From: Bacteroidales bacterium
GTDB taxonomy: Bacteria; Bacteroidota; Bacteroidia; Bacteroidales; UBA932
DNA: 53,778 nt
Assembly: GCA_024401825.1 (NCBI GenBank)
Contig: JAKSKF010000008.1
Coordinates: 1 to 53,778 of the forward strand
Direction: 5' to 3'
In this document: positions 47,967-53,778 of the stretch, piece by piece
Numbering within the stretch: position 1 is the first letter of the stretch
Layout of the letters: each line of letters begins with the position of its first letter
Translations under genes and position numbers: made by a program
The notes under the pieces: generated by a model
What the model saw: only the letters and a program-made list of their open reading frames with translations
The model's database searches: none
Told to the model about the DNA's origin: nothing

Positions 47967-50371
47967 AGGATTTTGGTCGCAAGCAGCGGATTCAGGTCAG
48001 GATGTGAGGAAAGCCAGCCGTCGACAATTTCCACTGCGGCGGAATCAGTCTGATTCCTCAGGAGCACCTGACACCAGGAAGAAGGGAAAAAGATGTCTGA
48101 AGTTTTCTGTATTTCCTCAAGGGCGTCAAGTGAAGGAACGATGTATGACAGCGCTTCTTCCTTCCTGTCACGATGGCACAGAAGCGCAAGCGCCGACAGC
48201 ACCCGCGATTCGGGACGACGGTTCCGGGCCGATTCCAGGAAATGAAAGAACAAGGCCCTGCGCTCCTCCGGGTCAGGAGAGGCCGCCCGGCACAACATCC
48301 CGAAAGTCTCTCTGCGGTCCGGATTGGCTATGCGCCCGGACTGGACTTCGGCAATCACCGAGGCGCTGTCCGGGAATGCGACAATGAGCCTGCAGGCGAT
48401 ATCCGTGAAGTCACTCTCCGCCGGTTCGAGGCCGGGATATGCGCGCTGCGTCTTCCAGATGGAATACAGTTCTCCGAACTGAGACAGCGAAAGAGCAGAT
48501 TTATAATATTGCCTGAAAGCCATAAGGCGGATTTCGTGGGCCCGCCCCGGGTCCCGCGCCACAGAGCGCAGGCAATCAGAAAATTCCGGGCAATCCTCCC
48601 GGCAACGGACGCTTTCGCCCGCAGCGCAGGATATGAGCGAAGAAAAAATCAAGGGATTGGATTCAGTGAGGACATTTGCGGCGCACCAGTCTATAAATAC
48701 CTTTCTGTCCAGGGTTCCGTGCCAGGAATTCTCATACAATGTCATAAGCAGCGACATTCTTTGCGTCTCCCGGAATTCCCTCCAATGTTTCATTATGTAA
48801 TCCAGGCTCTCCCCATCCGGCTGGAACCAGCCGTAGCCCTTGCCGTCGATGTTCGGAATCCAGTAGCGGTGTTCGGCCGTCCCGTGTTTCAGGCTCTGCC
48901 GCCATTCTATTCCCCGCCCCGAAGAATCATCCTGAATCACTTCAAGGTGTCCGTCCGTCACTTTTCCTCGGTACCGGGGCATTCCGGGTTCCTTTATCCA
49001 GACTTCGGACCAATGCTCGAGGTCAGTTTCCGTACGGCGGTCCAGAATCTTCACAAGGTCGTCCCAGGAAGCATTCGAGTATCCGAATTCCCGGAGATAT
49101 TCCCTAAGTCCGTCGCGGAAGTTGCTTTCACCGAGCATCTCGGAGAGTTTGTCCATAACTACGGGCGCCTTGTCATAGATGATATTTCCGTATATCAGGC
49201 CCGCATCCTGAAGATTGTCCAGCGGCCTCCAGATTGCATTGCCGCCGCGTGTCCGGTCTTCTTCATAAGCCGGCGCGTAAAGGTCCTTCAAATCTGAAAG
49301 CGTGTAGTTGATGGACGGAAACAGCGGCCTGACCATTCGTGAGGCGAACCAGTTTGCAAACACTTCCTTGGTCCAGACATCATCGAACCAACGCATCGTG
49401 ACATAGTCGCCGAACCACATATGGGCCGTTTCGTGCGCTATCAGCGAGGCCCTTTCCATCAGTTCATCCGTAGTGGGATGCCCGCTCAGGAAAATTCTCC
49501 TGTCATTGTAAAGCGTAGCGCCGGCGTGTTCCATTCCGCCATACTGGAAGTCAGGTATCACCACGAAGTCATATTTACCGAATGGATACGGAATGCCCGT
49601 ATATTCTTCAAGCCAGTCCATAGAGTCGAAGACGAGCCCTATTATTTCATCGCTTTGCGCAACTTTTCCCGAGTCCGTCTCCCTGTGATACATCGAGACC
49701 TTTCTTCCTCCGCGGATGCCGTCAACCCTTTCAAAGCGGCCCGCGACGAATGAAAACAGATATGTACTCAACGGCAAAGTAGGCGCGAACGAGCAGACGC
49801 AGGCGCCGTCCTCCGGCTTTTGTTCCACGATTTCGGTATTGGACACCGCCACCCAGTCTTCAGGCAGTTTCAGCGTCAGAGAGAACTCAGCCTTGAGATT
49901 CGGCTGGTCGAAGCAGGGGAAAAGAGTCCTTGCTCTGTCCGGGACAAGGAGCGTATAAAGAAAATCAGTTCTCCTGTTGAGCGAGTGCTCCGGTGCAGTG
50001 AAACTGACCGCGATTACATTCCGGCCCTTGATGACGTATTTGCGGGGAACCGTCAGGTGCTCATTCTCGAACACGGGAGATATCTCACTGCCGTTCACCC
50101 TGACTTCCAGAAGATTTCCGGAAGGGGCCTTGAAGTCCAGAACCACATCACTTTTTTTCGAAGACAGAAAACTTACAGTGTCGGCTGCCGTAACTTTCCC
50201 GGCAGCCTGTGTCAGGTCGAAGAATAGCGAGTAGCGCACGTCAGAAATGCATCCGACACGCCGGGTTGCCAGGGAGAACGGGACGCCCGGTTCTTCGGGC
50301 TGGCGGCAACAGACAAGAGACAGTGCGGCAAGACAGCCTGCCGCCAGGTTTATGAGCACAAGACGATTCAT
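47948..50371 (-). CDS. M1-family metalloaminopeptidase lipoprotein
   Basis: An 807-residue zinc aminopeptidase. The signal peptide has a lipobox (LSLVC, Cys21), so it is anchored in the envelope. The N-terminal M1 domain is followed by the exopeptidase motif GGMEH (278-282), in place of the usual GAMEN but common in this phylum, and the zinc motif HETAH (313-317) with Glu336 in the second ligand motif. A helical C-terminal domain (about 560-800) covers the active site. The start is the ATG at 50371; the TTG at 50377 is less likely. It probably trims peptides at the cell surface for uptake. Confidence 0.92.
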   Translation of the reverse strand: MNRLVLINLAAGCLAALSLVCCRQPEEPGVPFSLATRRVGCISDVRYSLFFDLTQAAGKVTAADTVSFLSSKKSDVVLDFKAPSGNLLEVRVNGSEISPVFENEHLTVPRKYVIKGRNVIAVSFTAPEHSLNRRTDFLYTLLVPDRARTLFPCFDQPNLKAEFSLTLKLPEDWVAVSNTEIVEQKPEDGACVCSFAPTLPLSTYLFSFVAGRFERVDGIRGGRKVSMYHRETDSGKVAQSDEIIGLVFDSMDWLEEYTGIPYPFGKYDFVVIPDFQYGGMEHAGATLYNDRRIFLSGHPTTDELMERASLIAHETAHMWFGDYVTMRWFDDVWTKEVFANWFASRMVRPLFPSINYTLSDLKDLYAPAYEEDRTRGGNAIWRPLDNLQDAGLIYGNIIYDKAPVVMDKLSEMLGESNFRDGLREYLREFGYSNASWDDLVKILDRRTETDLEHWSEVWIKEPGMPRYRGKVTDGHLEVIQDDSSGRGIEWRQSLKHGTAEHRYWIPNIDGKGYGWFQPDGESLDYIMKHWREFRETQRMSLLMTLYENSWHGTLDRKVFIDWCAANVLTESNPLIFSSLISCAAGESVRCREDCPEFSDCLRSVARDPGRAHEIRLMAFRQYYKSALSLSQFGELYSIWKTQRAYPGLEPAESDFTDIACRLIVAFPDSASVIAEVQSGRIANPDRRETFGMLCRAASPDPEERRALFFHFLESARNRRPESRVLSALALLCHRDRKEEALSYIVPSLDALEEIQKTSDIFFPSSWCQVLLRNQTDSAAVEIVDGWLSSHPDLNPLLATKILQALDR

Positions 50372-50401
50372 CCGCAAGTCGTTTCAGATTGACAGTTTCC
50401 G

Positions 50402-50430
50402 CAAATTTACAAGAATAATCCCTATATTTG
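50402..50430. promoter_or_regulatory. Divergent -7 boxes for the M1 gene (-) and the 50448 gene (+)
   Basis: TAAATTTG at 50402-50409 (minus) lies about 30 bases before the aminopeptidase ATG, and TATATTTG at 50423-50430 (plus) lies 17 bases before the next ATG. Both match TAnnTTTG; neither has a TTG at standard spacing. Confidence 0.5.
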
Positions 50431-50447
50431 GGAGTTAGACGAAAAAT

Positions 50448-50957
50448 ATGAAAAAAGTGCTGTTCCCCATTGCCGCCGCCCTGCTCCTGTTGTCATATCG
50501 CCCCGCATATGGCCGGGAGAGGGACAACGGTTACCGGGGAAGCGTATCCTTCTCCAACATTGTGTTCGTTTTTTGCGGAGTGGAGACCTCGCACGGATAT
50601 ATGTTCGACGGGCATCATTATCTCGGGGCCGGGGTCGGCATTCTTACAACCCCATTTACAAGGCCGCTTGCCTTTCTCGGGAGCATATTCGCAGATTATC
50701 ACGCATACTGGTTCGACAGGAAAAGCACGCCCACGGCGGGAATCAAGGTGGGATATATGTGTTCCTTTCCCGATACGGGCAATTTTCAAAACCTGATAAT
50801 CGAACCGGATATCGGCTGGAGCTGGCTGCTGGAATCCGGGCGCGGACTGACCTTGACCTTCGGCGCTTTCATCGTTCCGGAGGAAACCAGAATCACTGAA
50901 ACAAGTTCCTTCCCTGTCACGGTCATACCTTGCCTGCGCTTCGGATTCGAGTTCTGA
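50448..50957 (+). CDS. Small exported beta-barrel-like protein
   Basis: A 169-residue protein with signal peptide MKKVLFPIAAALLLLSYRPA and a run of alternating strands rich in Tyr, Phe and Gly (GVETSHGYMFDGHHYLGAG, NLIIEPDIGWSWLLESGRG, PCLRFGFEF ending in Phe). The pattern suggests an eight-strand outer-membrane barrel, but no family is recognised. It is divergent from the M1 gene. Confidence 0.65.
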   Translation: MKKVLFPIAAALLLLSYRPAYGRERDNGYRGSVSFSNIVFVFCGVETSHGYMFDGHHYLGAGVGILTTPFTRPLAFLGSIFADYHAYWFDRKSTPTAGIKVGYMCSFPDTGNFQNLIIEPDIGWSWLLESGRGLTLTFGAFIVPEETRITETSSFPVTVIPCLRFGFEF

Positions 50958-50987
50958 GAGGTTTTTTACATCTAAAGGATATTTGAG

Positions 50988-50995
50988 TATATTTG
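50988..50995 (+). promoter_or_regulatory. -7 box for the lipoprotein at 51033
   Basis: TATATTTG matches TAnnTTTG and ends 37 bases before the ATG at 51033. No -33 TTG is found at the standard distance. Confidence 0.45.
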
Positions 50996-51032
50996 AGCCC
51001 GATTGGTTGAATGTCAAATTCAAATAAACCTT

Positions 51033-51866
51033 ATGAGAAAGTACTGTTTGTTCATCGCATTGGCAACGGTTGCAGCGATGACGGTATCCTGCAGGAACAA
51101 GAATTCAAAGAACGCGGAGAGCGAGGGAGTAAACGAAGAAATCGTAGAGGCCGCAAAAGTTGTCCTTGCCGACGATTTGTTGGCGGCATTGGATGAAATC
51201 GGCGAGTCGTTGACAAATGACCTCAATATGTTTGACGTAGCGGGGCATATTGCTGAACAGTTGACAGAGAAAGACAAACTGATAAAGCCGGACTATCTCT
51301 TCAATCCGTCGGAGGTGAATAATTTGGTCACGCGATTTCAGAAAGTCAGCGCCCTTGGCTTCCTCATTTGCGAACGCCCTGTCAGAATAGCATACGGAAT
51401 GCCGCTCAATGCGGTCGACGAAGCGATTGGGAGGCTTATGATTGACCTGAATTACACAATTCCGGTAAAGGAAATTGCGGACAAGCCTATTTATGAAGTA
51501 GTTAAAGAAGAGTATGAAGAGTACAGGGAGCGTGGAGAATTGCCTTTCTTCTGGCAGTTCAACTTCTCAATCGTGAATGACGCGCTTTTTCTCATTTCCA
51601 AGAATCCCGACCTTTTCTTCAGGGATATCACCGAGGAACAATACAAGTCATTTGAGAACAGGTTCATATCCTGCCTGAAAGCAGTATGCGCATTGGCAAA
51701 ATATGACCCGGAAGTCGCCATTGCATTCAAAGTTCTTGAAGAAAATATGGTGAACAGCAATCTTGAAGAAGAAATGAAGGCATTTGGCTCTTTTAACGAG
51801 GCAAAGCAGCAGATTTCTGACGCCGGGGAAATAATTGCGGCACGGCGTTCGGCCTTATTGAAATAA
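51033..51866 (+). CDS. Helical lipoprotein of unknown function
   Basis: A 277-residue exported protein: signal peptide with lipobox (AAMTVSC, Cys20) and a Lys/Asn/Glu-rich linker, followed by a mostly helical domain (residues about 45-270) rich in Glu and Leu. It has no recognised motif. The start is the ATG at 51033, which begins the signal peptide directly; an earlier in-frame ATG at 51003 would put ten polar residues in front. It is a likely lineage-specific gene, and its base composition looks more A/T-rich than that of the core genes to the left. Confidence 0.7.
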   Translation: MRKYCLFIALATVAAMTVSCRNKNSKNAESEGVNEEIVEAAKVVLADDLLAALDEIGESLTNDLNMFDVAGHIAEQLTEKDKLIKPDYLFNPSEVNNLVTRFQKVSALGFLICERPVRIAYGMPLNAVDEAIGRLMIDLNYTIPVKEIADKPIYEVVKEEYEEYRERGELPFFWQFNFSIVNDALFLISKNPDLFFRDITEEQYKSFENRFISCLKAVCALAKYDPEVAIAFKVLEENMVNSNLEEEMKAFGSFNEAKQQISDAGEIIAARRSALLK

Positions 51867-51983
51867 AGGTAAGTACCGGATGTCTTATTCCGAACATCCG
51901 GGGATTGTCCATATCTGCGATTGTCGGGAAAGGCCTGACGTAAGATTTGAGAAGGAGTAGGATTTCATCCTTTCAGTTCAATT

Positions 51984-52187
51984 CTATATCAAATCTTCCC
52001 ATACTTCTCTATGGAAATTCAATGTGTCGCGAAAGTCCAGAGTACAACCTTGGCTGTCAAAAGCCTTTATCATTTCGAAAGTTATGTGACAAAGTCCTCT
52101 TGAGAACAAGTGATTGACAGGGCCTTTCTTTGAAGATTTCCTGATAATTTCTTCGTTGAGCCAAGAAAATAAATCCTCTAAAAGCAT
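51984..52187 (-). CDS. Small hypothetical protein (67 aa)
   Basis: A 67-residue frame beginning MLLEDLFSWLNEEII and containing an amphipathic Phe/Trp-rich sequence with no signal peptide or known motif. Its start overlaps the end of the upstream 128-residue gene by 10 bases in a different frame, so it is probably translated by coupling. The pairing of two small overlapping genes recalls two-component small modules, but no family match supports a toxin-antitoxin or immunity role. The 117 bases between this gene and the lipoprotein stop show nothing. Confidence 0.5.
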   Translation of the reverse strand: MLLEDLFSWLNEEIIRKSSKKGPVNHLFSRGLCHITFEMIKAFDSQGCTLDFRDTLNFHREVWEDLI

Positions 52188-52564
52188 TCCTCTGTATATT
52201 TGAAAGCCGGCAGAGTATGAGCGTATTCTACCAGTATTTCACCATTATCGTCAAAATATTGGAGTTTGACCTCCTCAACCATCTTGTACAACTCTTCAAT
52301 TAGAAATCTGATTTCTACAATTTCATCTTCAAATTCTCCGCCTTCAAGATTTTCTCCGCTCATTTCCCCGATAGTGACATTGTCCTCATCAATCTCATCA
52401 TACGGCATAAAATACTCGATGTTTTTCAAATCATCCTCTATATCTCCCAGTTTACTGCGAAATTCAATATCATCAAAGTCTTCGCTTTCACTAAAGTCCG
52501 GTAATAGAGCTTCAGTCAAGTACTGCTTATGCTCCATCAGTAATTCTATGCTTTCTTCATACAT
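52178..52564 (-). CDS. Acidic hypothetical protein (128 aa)
   Basis: A highly acidic 128-residue protein (Glu/Asp-rich runs such as LPDFSESEDFDDIEF and DEIDEDNVTIGEM), probably helical and cytoplasmic, with a C-terminal ILVEYAHTLPAFKYTEECF. No family is recognised. The composition suggests a small binding or immunity-like protein, but that is only an impression. It is coupled to the 67-residue gene downstream. Confidence 0.6.
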   Translation of the reverse strand: MYEESIELLMEHKQYLTEALLPDFSESEDFDDIEFRSKLGDIEDDLKNIEYFMPYDEIDEDNVTIGEMSGENLEGGEFEDEIVEIRFLIEELYKMVEEVKLQYFDDNGEILVEYAHTLPAFKYTEECF

Positions 52565-52665
52565 AATGTAATGATTTTATGATTATCAAAGAGCGCGAAG
52601 CTCCTCCGATGCGGGCTCCGTCTTCCTTGCGTTCGGCCATCCTGGACGGTTCAGGCCCCGGTTCT

Positions 52666-52740
52666 CTATAGACAATCTTTACATTTGCCGCCGCATTTGG
52701 GGCATTTGCAGGGTTTGCGATTTACGATGACAAGTTCCAT
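52666..52740 (-). CDS. Cys-rich micro-ORF (24 codons)
   Basis: ATG at 52740 to TAG at 52666 encodes MELVIVNRKP followed by CKCPKCGGKCKDCL. Five Cys in 13 residues, in the order CxCPxCGGxCxxC, form a zinc-ribbon-like knuckle. The frame is too short for routine gene finding and has no clear promoter or ribosome site, so it may be a real microprotein or the tail of a decayed gene. It sits in the 725-base stretch 52565-53289, which holds no full-length gene. Confidence 0.35.
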   Translation of the reverse strand: MELVIVNRKPCKCPKCGGKCKDCL

Positions 52741-52813
52741 ATTTGCTTTGCCAAGTTAATGATATTTTTCCGGCGGTCTAGAAAAATATGCCGCAGTTGT
52801 AGGGTACAATCTT

Positions 52814-53076
52814 CTATATCTTCTTTTTGAAGAACCGGATTCCTCCGGCGTTTCGTTTGACTCTGACGGTAACTTTGAGCAGCCCATTCCATTCATTCCA
52901 GCAGGTGAAGTCGATGACAGCTTCCTTGTCTGATATGAGCGTCACCCCGGGGAGCAGACCGGCATCCTGATTGAGCTTTTGGAGCTTTGAATAGCCGTTC
53001 TTGTGCAGGAATCCGAGTCCGCAGTTTTCATATGTTTGCCAAGAGCTCCTGCCCGGCCAAAATTATTCGTTTCCAT
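52814..53076 (-). pseudogene. Frameshifted gene relic
   Basis: On the minus strand an ATG at 53076 starts METNNFGRAGALGK, but its frame soon becomes non-protein-like and stops. A second frame, open from 53062 without any ATG, encodes a protein-like run: LGFLHKNGYSKLQKLN, GLLPGVTLISDKEAVIDF, WNGLLKVTVRVKRN and a basic end, stopping at 52814. One shift of frame near 53025 would join them into a protein of about 87 residues. The family is not recognised. The relic lies beside the IS30 element. Confidence 0.5.
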
Positions 53077-53226
53077 AGCGCTCGCTTATATAATGCCCTT
53101 TCTCAGGCAAACATCCTTATCTGCAACGCAAAGATACATCGGCGGATTGTCAGGTTTTGTCAAGGAAATCCGGCATGTCCAGGATTCAACTTTTAAACGC
53201 AATTTTTGAGGAAGAATCTGTGAGAT

Positions 53227-53778
53227 AAAGGTTTATATTAAGTATAAATCTTTACACCGGGGCGGTCTGCCCGCAAAACAGGTTCAAAAATGACGCATTT
53301 AAAAGAGTGGCAGCGGTATCAGATCGCTGCAAAATTGGAGGCCGGATGTTCGAAGAAGGAGATTGCTGAATATCTTCACGTCCACCCTTCAACCATCACA
53401 AGGGAGATTCAGAGAAACGGATACAGCCGTTACAGATGTTATCGGCCGAAGATAGCGCAGGAAAGGGCCGCCCACCGATGGCGTTGCCGCCATCTGCCAC
53501 GCAGATTCAAGGAAGATGTCAGGAAAAAGGTGGATGAGATGATTCTTATGGATTACAGTCCCGAGCAGATAGTGGGAGTATGCCGCAAGCAGGGCATCAA
53601 GATGGTATCGCACGAGACCATATATCAGTATATATGGTGGGACAAGGCCCACGGCGGCGAACTGTACAAGCATCTGCGTCATCGTGGTCGTCGGCACAAG
53701 AAGCGCGGAGCCTTGAGAAAGAGAAGGGGCACAATTCCGAACAGAATCGACATCTCCGAAAGACCGAAAATCGTTGAC
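53227..53778 (+). mobile_element. Left part of an IS30-family insertion sequence (boundary uncertain)
   Basis: The element runs off the right edge. Before the transposase there is a near-perfect inverted repeat, AAAGGTTTATA (53227-53237) and TATAAATCTTT (53243-53253), with a 5-base loop and one mismatch, then a GGGC...GCCC hairpin just ahead of the ATG. These could be a promoter-region hairpin that limits read-through into the transposase, or part of the IS end. The true left terminal repeat cannot be fixed without the right end. Confidence 0.55.
53290..53778 (+). CDS. IS30-family transposase, N-terminal part (cut by the window edge)
   Basis: The frame is open for 163 codons from the ATG at 53290 to the window end. 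An N-terminal helix-turn-helix (EWQRYQIAAKLEAGCSKKEI, then HPSTITREIQRNGY) is followed by the SPEQIVGV and SHETIYQYIW block that marks IS30-type transposases. It ends within the segment ISERPKIVD that precedes the first catalytic Asp, so the DDE domain is outside the window. There is no sign of decay in the visible part, hence the element may be intact. Confidence 0.92.
   Translation, partial: MTHLKEWQRYQIAAKLEAGCSKKEIAEYLHVHPSTITREIQRNGYSRYRCYRPKIAQERAAHRWRCRHLPRRFKEDVRKKVDEMILMDYSPEQIVGVCRKQGIKMVSHETIYQYIWWDKAHGGELYKHLRHRGRRHKKRGALRKRRGTIPNRIDISERPKIVD

Noticed and set aside
51984..52564. Toxin-antitoxin module
   Set aside because: The overlap is suggestive, but neither protein shows a known toxin or antitoxin motif.
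52557..52640. A 27-codon minus-strand frame ending inside the start of the 128-residue gene
   Set aside because: It has no conserved features and a composition like non-coding sequence; it could be a leader peptide but nothing supports it.
1..53778. tRNA, rRNA or CRISPR arrays
   Set aside because: The intergenic gaps were read on both strands; no cloverleaf ending, rRNA stretch or regularly spaced repeat was seen.

Overview
The window looks like a chromosomal segment of an uncultured Bacteroidales-type bacterium (phylum Bacteroidota). The grounds are recurrent promoters of the Bacteroidota primary-sigma type (-33 TTG, -7 TAnnTTTG), a Bacteroidota-style LptD, the lipoprotein TamA relative TamL, a DUF3467 protein, PepSY-like proteins, many small outer-membrane beta-barrels, and an apparently PPi-dependent phosphofructokinase. 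Genes are densely packed: stop/start overlaps of the ATGA or TGATG kind are frequent, and several convergent genes touch or overlap at their 3' ends. No rRNA, tRNA or CRISPR array was seen.

Layout. 1-3790: start of an unidentified gene, lptD, and a divergent cell-wall amidase. 3800-10546 (+ strand, with birA facing the other way): dnaA and rpe, then a tight rsfS-ftsH-cdsA-psd cluster for ribosome silencing, membrane proteolysis and phosphatidylethanolamine synthesis. 10527-18632 (- strand): the operon ligA-rel-Ig-like lipoprotein-outer-membrane barrel-ispG. 18706-19935: pfp. 19937-27631 (- strand): rlmD, a Ca/Na antiporter, rarA, tamL, a SpoU methyltransferase and a GH13 amylase. 27752-31913: a flavodiiron protein, a decayed flavocytochrome/fumarate-reductase tail, a polytopic membrane protein, two tandem PepSY-like secreted proteins and a barrel protein. 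31951-34385 (- strand): a phospholipid-type acyltransferase and queA. 34794-39956: an XRE regulator, a degenerate dihydroorotate-dehydrogenase-like protein overlapping an Ig-like lipoprotein that ends in a tyrosine-phosphatase domain with Ser in place of the catalytic Cys, then a GH3 enzyme and pncC. 40126-46663 (- strand): DUF3467-maf-valS-tatA-tatC-ABC-F. 46809-50371: a strong promoter with a hairpin-rich leader before an ATP-grasp enzyme, facing an M1 aminopeptidase lipoprotein. 50448-53778: lineage-specific exported proteins, small hypothetical genes, a frameshifted relic and the beginning of an IS30-family element running off the window.

The most unusual items are: (1) the gene pair at 35395-38114, in which both enzyme-like domains have lost key catalytic residues; (2) a class of promoters whose -7 box ends only 5-9 bases before the start codon (ligA, rlmD, the acyltransferase, queA, and perhaps valS and dnaA), which predicts leaderless or nearly leaderless mRNAs; (3) a promoter-driven structured RNA candidate at about 46842-46950; and (4) a compacted IspG. 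Most of the rest is conserved housekeeping. All product names rest on motif recognition by eye; no database search was run.
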